From Paracoccaceae bacterium (GTDB taxonomy: Bacteria; Pseudomonadota; Alphaproteobacteria; Rhodobacterales; Rhodobacteraceae), in NCBI GenBank assembly GCA_902606585.1, contig CACLGX010000001.1, positions 1-64,000 on the forward strand: 64,000 nt of DNA, in the 5' to 3' direction. The notes under the pieces were generated by a model. It had not been told where the DNA came from. It ran no database searches and saw only the letters and a program-made list of their open reading frames with translations. Numbering within the stretch: position 1 is the first letter of the stretch; the number at the start of each line of letters is the position of its first letter. The translations under genes were made by a program, and so were the position numbers. Positions 1 to 8,382 of the stretch are shown one piece after another.

Positions 1-49
1 TATGGCTAAATCTTTAGCTGGATGCTTATAAGTTTTTGTTAGAAAATTA

Positions 50-79
50 GTCGGCCAGTGAAATGGCCGGCTTGTTTTT
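50..79 (+). terminator. Probable rho-independent terminator of an upstream gene
   Basis: An inverted repeat with arms at 50-57 and 64-71 (core CGGCCA/TGGCCG, loop of six bases) is followed by a short T-rich run at 72-79. It would end transcription of a plus-strand gene lying before the window. Bases 1-49 show no recognisable coding sequence. Confidence 0.7.
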
Positions 80-85
80 AATTGA

Positions 86-108
86 TAAAACGAGATCCTA
101 TCGTTTTA
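86..108. promoter_or_regulatory. Inverted repeat upstream of the DUF6525-like/cobW operon
   Basis: TAAAACGA (86-93) and TCGTTTTA (101-108) are exact reverse complements separated by seven bases. The element lies 38 bases before the first gene of a five-gene plus-strand group. It could be a repressor operator, or a weak second terminator because T-rich sequence follows. It does not resemble the Zur boxes I know for COG0523 genes. Confidence 0.4.
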
Positions 109-145
109 AATTTTTAGTTTTAATTTCTGAGCAAAATTTTGAGAA

Positions 146-400
146 ATGACCAAGGATAGAAAAAATTTAGGCGAGACAAAGTTGCGCAAACACCGTCGGA
201 CTTCTGATCCGATGAAAGAGTTCGACCGCTTGCCCAAGTTATTAAGAGAATGGCTTAGAGGAGCATCTTTACCCTGGGCTCCTAAGTCAGTATACAGAGC
301 TTATAACAAAGCTTTACGTCAAACCGGCGATTCTGGTTTGGCTCTAAAGAAATTAGAAGAATTACAGCAACAGAAACTGTTTATAGATCAAAAGATTTGA
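146..400 (+). CDS. Small basic conserved protein, DUF6525-like
   Basis: 84-residue, Arg/Lys-rich soluble protein without signal peptide or membrane segment. The N-terminal part is basic ([10 protein letters not shown] near residues 14-23), followed by an FDxLPxxLREWL segment (26-38) and a LPWAPKSV stretch (42-49). This pattern matches my recollection of the DUF6525 family of small Rhodobacterales proteins, whose function is unknown; I could not check it. It is the first gene of a plus-strand group and ends 43 bases before the COG0523 GTPase, so the two are probably co-transcribed. The basic character would permit nucleic-acid binding, but nothing demonstrates that. Confidence 0.6.
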   Translation: MTKDRKNLGETKLRKHRRTSDPMKEFDRLPKLLREWLRGASLPWAPKSVYRAYNKALRQTGDSGLALKKLEELQQQKLFIDQKI

Positions 401-443
401 AGCACCTCTAATCTTTTGGCTAACTAAGTTAAGGAGAAAGATT

Positions 444-1412
444 ATGCAAACTGCCCAAGTTCCAGTCACAGTTTTAACTGGATTTCTAGGAGCTGGAAAA
501 ACGACCTTATTAAATCGCATTTTAACAGAGAGGCATGGAAAGAAATATGCTGTAGTTGTCAATGAATTTGGTGAAGAAGGTATAGATAACGATTTAGTTG
601 TAGATGCTGACGAAGAAGTTTTTGAAATGAATAATGGATGCATCTGTTGTACCGTGCGTGGTGACCTAATCCGTATTCTTAGCGGTTTGATGAAGCGGGC
701 TGATCAACTTGATGCAATTATTGTTGAAACAACCGGTTTAGCGGACCCAGCACCTGTTGCCCAAACTTTTTTCGTTGATGAAGACGTGGCTGATCGCACA
801 AAATTGGATGCTATCGTTACTGTTGCAGACGCCGTACATTTAGATGCGCAGCTCGGTGAGCATCACGAGGCAGAGGAACAAATTGCATTTGCAGATGTAG
901 TATTGCTTAACAAAACGGATCTTATTCAGAGTGAAAATTTGGAAAATGTCGAAACTCGCATCCGAAAAATAAATCCTTATGCCAAAATAATTAGGACAGC
1001 TCGATGTGATGCGCCACTTGAAGAAGTTGTGGGGCTAAATGCTTTTAGTTTGGATCGGGTGCTCGAAGTCGAGCCAGATTTTTTGGACTCAGATCATGAC
1101 CACGAGCATGATGATGATATTACAAGTGTATCATTTGTGTCTGAAACTCCTCTCGATTTTGAAAAGTTTCAATCTTGGTTTGGTAAGGTTCTTCAAACTA
1201 GGGGGCAAGATATCCTAAGATCTAAAGGTATTCTTGATTTTGATGGTCTTGACGAACGCTATGTTTTTCAAGGAGTTCATATGCTTATGGACGGTTCTCC
1301 TATGGGGGAATGGCCAAAAGATAAGCCTAAGAGTTCTCGAGTAGTGTTTATTGGCCGTGATATTGAAAATATGGGTTTGAAAGAAGGGTTTGAAGCTTGC
1401 AAGATAGCTTAA
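444..1412 (+). CDS. CobW/COG0523 G3E-family GTPase, putative metal chaperone
   Basis: 322-residue P-loop GTPase. Walker A is GFLGAGKT at residues 13-20, the family's metal-binding CxCC motif is CICC at 66-69, and the guanine-specificity motif NKTD is at 156-159. A His/Asp-rich tract (DHDHEHDDD, 217-225) precedes the C-terminal CobW domain, as in many zinc-handling members. The family inserts metals (Zn, Co, Ni) into client proteins using GTP; no cobalamin genes are adjacent, so a zinc or general metallochaperone role is more likely than CobW proper. A good Shine-Dalgarno (aaggag) precedes the ATG. The WD40 gene overlaps its 3' end by 16 bases, suggesting translational coupling. Confidence 0.9.
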   Translation: MQTAQVPVTVLTGFLGAGKTTLLNRILTERHGKKYAVVVNEFGEEGIDNDLVVDADEEVFEMNNGCICCTVRGDLIRILSGLMKRADQLDAIIVETTGLADPAPVAQTFFVDEDVADRTKLDAIVTVADAVHLDAQLGEHHEAEEQIAFADVVLLNKTDLIQSENLENVETRIRKINPYAKIIRTARCDAPLEEVVGLNAFSLDRVLEVEPDFLDSDHDHEHDDDITSVSFVSETPLDFEKFQSWFGKVLQTRGQDILRSKGILDFDGLDERYVFQGVHMLMDGSPMGEWPKDKPKSSRVVFIGRDIENMGLKEGFEACKIA

Positions 1413-2476
1413 CTTCTGAGTTAACCTTAAACCAAAGACGGCGCCCTAGCTTTGAAGAAACTGAGTTAGAGCGACGCGCAACTAAATTCAATTTCGGCGC
1501 ACCGGTTACTGGGTCAGTGACTATAGGTGATAGCGTTGCTGTTGGTTTTGGAGATGGCAATGTTCGAATATTCCGAGAAGGCGTTGGTTATTCAACTACC
1601 AAGGCGCACGCAGGCGTTGTACTTTGTATGGCTACTGATGGTGAACATATTTTTACAGGAAGTGATGACGGGAAATTCGTCAGGATCGCATTCGACAATA
1701 CTGTGGAAGAAATTGCTTCATTTGGAACAAAATGGGTTGATTGTGTTGCTGCTATTGACGGTAAGTATGCCTGCTCTTCAGGTGGAAAGGCCCATGTTTG
1801 GTCTAAAGGTCAAAAGAAACCTAGCGTTCTAGAACACTTCAGTACTGTTGGCGGAATGGCTTTTGATGCAAAAGGAAAGCGTTTGGCAGTCGCGCACTAT
1901 GGTGGTGTGACCATTTGGGAAGCAAAAGAGAGAAGATGGAAATCATCAAAGCTAATATGGAAAGGCTTCCATGGCGATGTATGTTTTAGCCCAGATGGAA
2001 AATATGTTATTACGGCTATGCAAGAAAACGCTCTGCATGGTTGGCGACTTCGTGATAAGGGTGATCTTGCGATGTCAGGCTACCCTGCAAAAGTAAAAAG
2101 TTTTGCTTGGGTAGGCGACACTCCTTATCTTGTGACATCTGGTGCCAACGAAGCTATTTGCTGGCCATTTGATGGAAAAGATGGCCCCATGGGCCGTGCG
2201 CCAGTTTGCGTGGCTCCTTCCAAAAAACAAATAGCGACTTGCGTTCAAGCCCTTAACACTGAAAGTGCAGTTTTCGCAGGGTTTCGTGATGGGTCTGTTC
2301 TTTTGGCTGAAATTGATGAGAGTAAGGAGCCTATTGTCATAAAAGGTTCTTCAGGCTCTGCAATTACTGGAATATCGCTAACCTCATCTTTATCACATGT
2401 CTTGGTTGGTGATGAAGAAGGCAATATTTTATGGTCTACCCTTTGGGCAGGAGAAATGAATGCAAAATCTGTTTGA
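1397..2476 (+). CDS. WD40 repeat protein coupled to the COG0523 GTPase
   Basis: 359-residue soluble protein predicted to form a beta-propeller. Repeating units of about 40 residues end in W or hydrophobic-[IW]-type strands (for example [28 protein letters not shown]), and FSPDGKYV-type and GSDDGK turns are visible. WD40 propellers are scaffolds, so the protein probably holds partners rather than catalysing a reaction. The only start giving the full first blade is TTG at 1397, inside the GTPase gene; the 16-base overlap implies coupled expression. I recall the same neighbour pair in other Rhodobacterales, so a role in metal delivery with the GTPase is a reasonable inference. The precise role is unknown. 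Confidence 0.75.
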   Translation: MQDSLTSELTLNQRRRPSFEETELERRATKFNFGAPVTGSVTIGDSVAVGFGDGNVRIFREGVGYSTTKAHAGVVLCMATDGEHIFTGSDDGKFVRIAFDNTVEEIASFGTKWVDCVAAIDGKYACSSGGKAHVWSKGQKKPSVLEHFSTVGGMAFDAKGKRLAVAHYGGVTIWEAKERRWKSSKLIWKGFHGDVCFSPDGKYVITAMQENALHGWRLRDKGDLAMSGYPAKVKSFAWVGDTPYLVTSGANEAICWPFDGKDGPMGRAPVCVAPSKKQIATCVQALNTESAVFAGFRDGSVLLAEIDESKEPIVIKGSSGSAITGISLTSSLSHVLVGDEEGNILWSTLWAGEMNAKSV

Positions 2477-2714
2477 TCGAAAACGCCCTGACGGAGCAAA
2501 AGTTCGTGGGATTAAAGATCTTGTCATTACTCACTTTGACTTCCCTGAAACGACTGTACTTACGGTAGCAGAACTACGGTGTCACGACGAAGGTTGCCCG
2601 CCGATAGAAACTGTTATTACAGCGCGTCATTCAGATGGGTCGATCCAAGATTGGAGGCTTACTAAGCCTGTTGATAAAATTGAAAAAAAAGATATTGAAT
2701 CTTTAATTGGTTAG
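2460..2714 (+). CDS. Small conserved protein downstream of the WD40 gene, unknown function
   Basis: 84-residue soluble protein that overlaps the WD40 gene by 17 bases, so it belongs to the same operon. The central segment (ELRCHDEGCPP, about residues 39-49) has two Cys flanking a short acidic loop and a following Pro pair; the C-terminus is charged. I have an impression of similar CxxxxCPPxET proteins beside COG0523 genes in alphaproteobacteria but cannot name a family. The Cys/His content next to a metal chaperone would fit a metal-related role, which is inference only. Confidence 0.6.
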   Translation: MQNLFDRKRPDGAKVRGIKDLVITHFDFPETTVLTVAELRCHDEGCPPIETVITARHSDGSIQDWRLTKPVDKIEKKDIESLIG

Positions 2715-2738
2715 TACTGATAGGTTAAATTAAAATTA

Positions 2739-2969
2739 TTGAAGAGATCTTATAGCTTTATTGTGAAACGACGTAAAAGCCCTTGTATTGATATTTGCGA
2801 ATTTTCAGGACCAAACGGTTGGTGTTTGGGCTGTGGCCGTACACGTCATGAGTGCCAAAGGTGGAAAAAAATGAAACCTTACGAGGCAAATATTCTTGAA
2901 AAAGAACTTAAAAAACGAATGTCGCAGCTAGGATCTGAAAAATTCAAATATCAGGCAAAAATTAAATAG
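2739..2969 (+). CDS. DUF1289 family Cys-rich protein
   Basis: Short protein with the DUF1289 pattern: SPCIDIC then WCLGCGRTRHEC, giving four clustered Cys that probably bind a metal, followed by a Trp-containing helix and a Lys-rich tail. TTG at 2739 gives 76 residues; an in-frame GTG at 2763 gives 68 and would start just before the conserved block, so either start is possible. The function is not established. It lies 24 bases after the preceding gene and closes the metal-chaperone group. Confidence 0.8.
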   Translation: MKRSYSFIVKRRKSPCIDICEFSGPNGWCLGCGRTRHECQRWKKMKPYEANILEKELKKRMSQLGSEKFKYQAKIK

Positions 2970-3018
2970 CCCGCCATGTTTAGTTAAATACTAACATTTA
3001 AAAGTTCTTTTCTTCAAG

Positions 3019-3303
3019 CTACTCGATTAAGTCACCAGTCATTGGTATTGTATGCCTATTTACGGGATCAAATTCTTGTAACATTGGTCTGCGCTCATCC
3101 AGCCAGTTCACTACACCGTCTTGAGCACTTTGTTCAAAACCCTCTGCATCACGGATAACAATAGCAATAACCTCATCATCTTTTTTCATTACAAAATGAG
3201 TGCCTGGGTCTCTCTCTTTCCCGTTTTCGATGACATCCTGTAGAAAATCATCGTAATGTTCTGGCTTTGGTTTAAAACGAATAATACTTAATTTTTTGGA
3301 CAT
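3019..3303 (-). CDS. Small soluble protein, possibly ferredoxin-fold (ABM-like), unknown function
   Basis: 94-residue protein beginning with a beta strand (LSIIRFKP) then helix and further strands, the order seen in dimeric alpha-beta-barrel (antibiotic-biosynthesis-monooxygenase-like) proteins. No catalytic residues are diagnostic. A strong Shine-Dalgarno (aggaggg) lies just upstream of the ATG. It follows the crotonase-like gene by 60 bases on the same strand and probably belongs to that operon. The fold assignment is weak. Confidence 0.6.
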   Translation of the reverse strand: MSKKLSIIRFKPKPEHYDDFLQDVIENGKERDPGTHFVMKKDDEVIAIVIRDAEGFEQSAQDGVVNWLDERRPMLQEFDPVNRHTIPMTGDLIE

Positions 3304-3363
3304 TTAACCCTCCTTTGAACTATGTTTTTAGATTATCAATGACCTGGGAAAAATCCAGTAAAT

Positions 3364-4215
3364 TCATTTGCTGAAAGGCTTGTTTTTAGTCCAATCAAAA
3401 GTACCATCGTCGCGCTCCTTAACCGCCTGCTTCCAACCTTTTTCCTCTACGCGTTTTTTAAAATTATGCCCTTCTGGTGTATGGCGGGAGACGCCATCTA
3501 GGAGGGTCGCCAACTGCTGAGTTCCAGAGAGCCCGGTTGCCTCTACTGCCTGATTGATAACCATCTTTTGCATAGCCAACTGGTTGATCGGTACACTAGT
3601 TAGACGTTGTGCCATAGCCTCAACTTCATCATCAAGCATATGTTTGGGAACAGCTTTCAATACTAACCCCATGTTGGCGGCTTCAGTTCCACTTATTTGG
3701 TCACCAGTAAATAAGACCCTTTTCGCCCTTTCGGCTCCGATCCTGTAGACCCACATTGCGGTAGAAGGGCAACCCCAAACACGCGTGGACATGTAGCCAA
3801 TTTTTGCAGTTTCTTCCATGAAAATCATATCACTGCATAGCGCTATGTCTGAGCCTCCACCAACCGCAAATCCATGAATTTTACAAATTACTGGCTTTAA
3901 ACATCGCCACAGTGACATAAACTTCTGTGTATTATCCCACATAAATTTATAATCGATGAGGGGATCCCATTTCTCACCCTGATAAACATTATTCTCCCCC
4001 TGATTTTCAGCGTAAGTACCAAGGTCATAACCTCCACAGAAACCCTTCCCTTTACCTGAAAGAACAATCACGTGAATATCAGGGTCACCCTCCGCTTCAA
4101 GCACAGCATCTTGAAGTTGGCCTGGGACATCATCGTCTATGGCATTTAATTTTTTGGGGCGGTTGAGGGTGATCCTGCCTATGCGGCCATCTTTTTCAAA
4201 AATAACTTTTTTCAC
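3364..4215 (-). CDS. Enoyl-CoA hydratase/isomerase (crotonase) family protein
   Basis: 283-residue crotonase-fold protein. The oxyanion-hole segments GFCGGYD (58-64) and AVGGGSD (117-123) are clear, so it should bind an acyl-CoA thioester. Of the two Glu residues that act in true enoyl-CoA hydratase, the first position appears as Asp123 and the second falls on a Ser within YMSTR (141-145), so plain hydration is doubtful. A GTG start overlaps the aminotransferase stop by four bases (GTGA), meaning translational coupling. With the aminotransferase it may process a CoA-linked carbon skeleton left after transamination; the substrate is unknown. Confidence 0.85.
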   Translation of the reverse strand: MKKVIFEKDGRIGRITLNRPKKLNAIDDDVPGQLQDAVLEAEGDPDIHVIVLSGKGKGFCGGYDLGTYAENQGENNVYQGEKWDPLIDYKFMWDNTQKFMSLWRCLKPVICKIHGFAVGGGSDIALCSDMIFMEETAKIGYMSTRVWGCPSTAMWVYRIGAERAKRVLFTGDQISGTEAANMGLVLKAVPKHMLDDEVEAMAQRLTSVPINQLAMQKMVINQAVEATGLSGTQQLATLLDGVSRHTPEGHNFKKRVEEKGWKQAVKERDDGTFDWTKNKPFSK

Positions 4216-5543
4216 GTATACTGTCCTAAAGTTGCTGTTATTGCTGCATCTAATTTTTCAACAAGCTCGTCTAACTGACTATCTTCAATAATAAATGGTG
4301 GGGCAAGAAGGACGTGATCCCCGTTTTTCCCGTCTCTTGTTCCAGACATCGGATAGCAGATTAAGCCGGCTTCAAATGCATTTGCCTTTAATCGGGCTGC
4401 AAATTTGTGACCTGAGTCAAACGGCCGTTTTGCTTCTCGGTCTTCTACAAACTCAAGTCCCTGGAATAAGCCACGGCCACGGATATCACCAACATTTGGA
4501 TGTTGTGAAAATTTTTCTTCAAGCGCCTTTGAAAGTTTTTTTCCTTTTTCAGCCGCGCGGACCACTAAATCATCTTTTACAAGTTTTTCAACGACTGCGC
4601 GGGCTGCAGCTGCCGCAACCGGATGACCAAGATAAGTATGCCCATGCTGAAATAGGCCACTTCCAGTTTCTATACATTGGTAAATTTCAGAAGTACAAAG
4701 CATTGCGCCAATAGGCTGGTAGCCCGCACCTAATCCCTTGGCTATACAAAGTATATCTGGGCTAACCTGCTCAGCATCACAGGCATATAAATATCCTGTT
4801 CTTCCCATGCCGCACATGACCTCATCCAAGATTAAAAGCACACCATATTGATCACAAATTTTTCGGATTTTTTGAAAATAACTCTCTACAGCTGGAACTG
4901 CTCCGAGAGTTGCTCCGACAACAGGTTCAGCCATGAAGGCCATTACAGTCTCGGGACCAAGACGAAGAATTTCATCCTCAAGCTCTTGAGCCATGCGCTG
5001 TCCATATTCATAGGCTGTTTCCGTTTCTTCTCTAAGGATATACTCATAACAGGGTGATATGTGACTTACATTTATTAACAAGGGTGAAAACTGTTTGCGC
5101 CGCCATTCATTGCCACCAGCAGCGAGCGCTCCAAGAGTATTCCCGTGGTAGCTTTGTTTCCGTGCAATCAGGTGTCTCCTTTCGGGGTGACCATTTTCAA
5201 TATGAAATTGTCGAGCAAGTTTTATTGCAGCCTCGGCTGCTTCAGATCCCCCGGAAACAAGATAGACGCGGTCCAATTCACCAGGCGCGTGCTTAATGAG
5301 TAATTCTGTGAGTTCTTCTGCAGGCTGAGATGTAAAAAAGCCTGTATGCGCAAAAGATAATTGATCAGCTTGCTCCTTAATAGCTGCTATAATGTCTGGA
5401 TCCCCGTGGCCCAGGCATGAAACGGCTGCTCCGCCAGAACCATCTAAGTAGGGCTTGCCTGACTTATCATAGATATAACATCCCTGCGCGGTTATCGCAG
5501 TTGGTGGCAGAGTTTTCATATTCCTAGGGAAGGTTTTTGACAT
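4212..5543 (-). CDS. Class III pyridoxal-phosphate aminotransferase
   Basis: 443 residues using ATG at 5543, which has a GGAG nine bases upstream (a TTG lies one codon earlier). Fold-type I class III features: SGGSEA (97-102) for phosphate binding, LILDEVMCGMGRTG with Asp240 near the cofactor pyridine nitrogen, and IAKGLGAG with the PLP lysine Lys269. The family transfers amino groups from omega-amino acids, polyamine-derived amines or similar compounds to pyruvate or 2-oxoglutarate. It overlaps the crotonase gene and is divergent from the EamA gene. A nearby amine-oxidase and polyamine-type ABC cluster makes an amine or omega-amino acid substrate likely. Confidence 0.88.
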   Translation of the reverse strand: MSKTFPRNMKTLPPTAITAQGCYIYDKSGKPYLDGSGGAAVSCLGHGDPDIIAAIKEQADQLSFAHTGFFTSQPAEELTELLIKHAPGELDRVYLVSGGSEAAEAAIKLARQFHIENGHPERRHLIARKQSYHGNTLGALAAGGNEWRRKQFSPLLINVSHISPCYEYILREETETAYEYGQRMAQELEDEILRLGPETVMAFMAEPVVGATLGAVPAVESYFQKIRKICDQYGVLLILDEVMCGMGRTGYLYACDAEQVSPDILCIAKGLGAGYQPIGAMLCTSEIYQCIETGSGLFQHGHTYLGHPVAAAAARAVVEKLVKDDLVVRAAEKGKKLSKALEEKFSQHPNVGDIRGRGLFQGLEFVEDREAKRPFDSGHKFAARLKANAFEAGLICYPMSGTRDGKNGDHVLLAPPFIIEDSQLDELVEKLDAAITATLGQYT

Positions 5544-5739
5544 CAAAAACTCTCCATGGTTAAAGCCTTTTGTTAATTTGAACTATCCAACTTATTATTA
5601 TCGAACATCCTTATGGATGAATATCTTTATCTCAAGTCTTAATTTATCTTATGAAAACGACTTTTCTGAATGTCGCGAATTAGACGTCTATTAAATTAAT
5701 TCCCGGTATTGTTGAAAGCATTGTTTGAGTGGATTTTAA

Positions 5740-6657
5740 ATGGGCGAAACACATGATCTAGGTAATTCAATTGAGCAGCGCAGAGGCTTAATTTTTGTGT
5801 TCATGGCAGGTGTTTTGTGGTCCACCGTCGGACTTGGCATCCGGATGATTGATGAAGCTACAGTTTGGCAAATTCTATTATATAGATCAATCAGCTTGAG
5901 CCTTTTTCTTGCAACGGTCATTTATCTTCGATCGCGGGGAAATCTTTTTAAAGTAGTTAAAGCGGCTGGCCTCCCAGGTTGCATTGCGGGTTTAGCTTTA
6001 GTTGGGGCCTATTCGGGTGGGATCTATGGGATACAATCTACCTCAGTCGCAAATGCAATGCTCTTATTTGCTTCTGCGCCTTTCATGGCAGCAATACTTG
6101 GCTGGATCTTTTTGCGTGAAAAAGTACGAAAAACAACCTGGATTGCTATATTATTTGCCATCTTGGGTATTGGTATAATGGTTCAAGATAAAACTCAGGG
6201 AGGGGCGGCGCTTTTGGGAAATTTGGCAGCTTTAGGGTCTGCATTTGGGTTTGCAGTCTTTACTGTTGCACTTCGTTGGGGTCGATCAGGGGATATGCTT
6301 CCAGCCGTATTTTTGTCTGGTATCTTTGCCATTTTCATAACTTCAAGTATTTGCTTGTTCAGTGGCCTATCGTTTCAAATTTCTGTAAATGATACTAGTA
6401 TTTCTATGGGAATGGGTATTTTCCAAGTTGGCGCAGGTTTGGTTTTGTATACCTTTGGTTCTAAAACACTACCCGCTGCAGAATTAACATTATTATCTCT
6501 TGCGGAGGTTCTTCTAGGGCCTCTTTGGGTTTATCTATTTCTAAATGAGATTGCCACGATGAACACACTCTTTGGTGGGTTGGTTTTGTTATTAGCAATT
6601 GCCGGTAATGCAATTTCTGGGGCTCGCAGAAAGCCACCGCCGATCACTTCGCCCTGA
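5740..6657 (+). CDS. EamA/DMT-family inner-membrane transporter
   Basis: 305 residues with about ten hydrophobic helices arranged as two EamA repeats; the first starts near residue 16 (IFVFMAGVLWSTVGLGIRM) and the second near residue 155. DMT transporters of this type usually export amino acids or metabolites, sometimes import them. Substrate cannot be deduced. It is divergent from the aminotransferase across a 196-base gap (5544-5739) in which I see AT-rich sequence but no clear operator. The GMC oxidoreductase follows 98 bases later. Confidence 0.85.
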   Translation: MGETHDLGNSIEQRRGLIFVFMAGVLWSTVGLGIRMIDEATVWQILLYRSISLSLFLATVIYLRSRGNLFKVVKAAGLPGCIAGLALVGAYSGGIYGIQSTSVANAMLLFASAPFMAAILGWIFLREKVRKTTWIAILFAILGIGIMVQDKTQGGAALLGNLAALGSAFGFAVFTVALRWGRSGDMLPAVFLSGIFAIFITSSICLFSGLSFQISVNDTSISMGMGIFQVGAGLVLYTFGSKTLPAAELTLLSLAEVLLGPLWVYLFLNEIATMNTLFGGLVLLLAIAGNAISGARRKPPPITSP

Positions 6658-6698
6658 AAGCTTTTAGCTAAAGTAATAAGTTCATTTTGGAATTGATA

Positions 6699-6730
6699 TT
6701 TTAGTGAGATTAAGGTGGTATCCACTAAAA
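6699..6730. promoter_or_regulatory. Inverted repeat with competing inner hairpin before the GMC oxidoreductase gene
   Basis: TTTTAGTG (6699-6706) and CACTAAAA (6723-6730) are exact reverse complements around a 16-base loop. The right arm can instead pair locally through GTGG (6715-6718) and CCAC (6722-6725). It lies 26 bases before the start at 6756 and could be an operator or an RNA switch-like leader. Confidence 0.35.
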
Positions 6731-6755
6731 GCGTTGGGTTTATAAAGAGGAAAGA

Positions 6756-8372
6756 TTGGGCGATTTTGATTATATCATTGTTGGTGGTGGATCATCGGGC
6801 GCTACTCTGGCTGGCCGACTGACTACTGATCCAACTGTGAAAGTACTTCTGCTTGAAGCTGGCCCTTCTGACGGATCTTTGAAAATAAAAGTCCCATTAG
6901 GCTATGGTTCTTTATTTTACGATCAAAAGTTTAACTGGAAATATGAAACGGAACCTGAGCCCGAGTTGAACGGGCGCAGAATGTATTGGCCTAGAGGAAA
7001 AGTGTTGGGTGGTTCAAGTGCCATCAATGCTATGGTTTATGTTCGAGGACATCCAAACGATTATGCAGAATGGGCAGATGTTGCACCAAGTTGGAACTGG
7101 AGTAATGTAGAACCTTATTTCAAAAAAATAGAATCTTGGAAAGGCGAGGATTCTCCCGTTAGGGGTAAGTCTGGTCCAATTGGTGTTTCAAATGTTGAAA
7201 AGGACATTCATCCCCTAACAAATAAGTATTTAGAAGCGGGTCAGGAATTAGGTTTTCCCTTTAATAGGGACTATAACGGTAATCATATGGAAGGTGTTTC
7301 TGTTTATCAAATAACGACCTCTAATGGGTTACGAGTTTCCACTGCCAGTGCTTACATAGCGAAAAAAAAACGAAGTAAGAATTTACAAGTTATATCAAAT
7401 GCTCATGTAACAAAATTGATTTTTGAAGGTAGGCGAGTAATAGGGATATCCTTTCTTCAGGGAAATAAAGAGACGAAATTATTTACAAGCGGAGAAGTTA
7501 TTTTGAGTGCTGGAGCCCTTAATTCTCCACAGCTCTTGTACCTTTCTGGTTTGGGCCCTGCCAACGAATTAAAATCACATGGCATTTCCATATTACAGGA
7601 CATGCCCCACGTTGGCCGTCATCTACAAGATCATATAGGAGTTGACTTCACTTTGTTGGTTAACCGTCCGTCTCTTAATCAAAAGCTTCGTCCTGTTTTG
7701 GGAAAGCTTATGGTGGGGTTAGAATACCTTTTTTTAAGGTCTGGACCTCTAGCAATGAGTCTGAACCAGGCGGGGGGGTTTGTGAAGTCTGATGCATCCT
7801 TGGCCTCACCTGATTTACAACTTTATTTTTCGCCTTTGAGTTACTCGACAGCACCACAAGGTAAACGTCCGTTAATGAGTCCTGATCCTTACCCTGCAGT
7901 CAGGCTGGGCTTCAACCCGACCAAACCTACCAGTGAAGGTTGGATATCTCTTGAGTCTTCAGATCCGCGTAAAAGCCCAAAATTTGTTGGAAACTATTTG
8001 TCCACGGCGAAAGATAAAAAAGTTATGATATCTGGTATGCATCTGATGCGAAAATTTTTACAAACAAAGGCAATGAAAAATATCGTTGATGAGGAAATTT
8101 CTCCTGGATCTGATTTCAAAGACGACGAAAGTTTTATGGATTTTGCTCGGGATGAGGGTGGAACGGTTTTTCATCAATGTGGTACTTGCCGAATGGGAAC
8201 AGATGTTTCTTCTTCGGTTGTAGATGAACGTCTTAATGTCCATGGTACTCACGGCCTTCGAGTTGTGGATGCTTCAATTTTTCCAAGAATTACGACCGGT
8301 AATACTAATGCTCCTGCCGTAATGGTTGGAGAGAAAGCCGCTGACACTATATTAGCGGATCGAAAGTTATAG
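6756..8372 (+). CDS. GMC-family FAD-dependent alcohol/choline dehydrogenase-like oxidoreductase
   Basis: 538 residues, the usual length of choline-dehydrogenase-like GMC enzymes. N-terminal FAD Rossmann motif GGGSSG (10-15), GMC signature region WPRGKVLGGSSAIN near residue 80, catalytic His473 in HQCGTCRMG and the paired Asn in TGNTNAP (516/518). The enzyme oxidises an alcohol to an aldehyde using FAD, passing electrons to oxygen or a membrane acceptor. Start is TTG at 6756 after gaggaaag. The next gene begins ten bases after its stop, so it is co-transcribed with the enolase-superfamily gene. Closest known activities include choline and long-chain or polyethylene-glycol alcohols; substrate unknown. 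Confidence 0.88.
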   Translation: MGDFDYIIVGGGSSGATLAGRLTTDPTVKVLLLEAGPSDGSLKIKVPLGYGSLFYDQKFNWKYETEPEPELNGRRMYWPRGKVLGGSSAINAMVYVRGHPNDYAEWADVAPSWNWSNVEPYFKKIESWKGEDSPVRGKSGPIGVSNVEKDIHPLTNKYLEAGQELGFPFNRDYNGNHMEGVSVYQITTSNGLRVSTASAYIAKKKRSKNLQVISNAHVTKLIFEGRRVIGISFLQGNKETKLFTSGEVILSAGALNSPQLLYLSGLGPANELKSHGISILQDMPHVGRHLQDHIGVDFTLLVNRPSLNQKLRPVLGKLMVGLEYLFLRSGPLAMSLNQAGGFVKSDASLASPDLQLYFSPLSYSTAPQGKRPLMSPDPYPAVRLGFNPTKPTSEGWISLESSDPRKSPKFVGNYLSTAKDKKVMISGMHLMRKFLQTKAMKNIVDEEISPGSDFKDDESFMDFARDEGGTVFHQCGTCRMGTDVSSSVVDERLNVHGTHGLRVVDASIFPRITTGNTNAPAVMVGEKAADTILADRKL

Positions 8373-8382
8373 GGGTGCAGAA

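Noticed and set aside
2978-2995. Weak inverted repeat after the DUF1289 gene as a terminator
   Set aside because: The stem is short and has a bulge, with only a poor T run after it, so I did not call a terminator.
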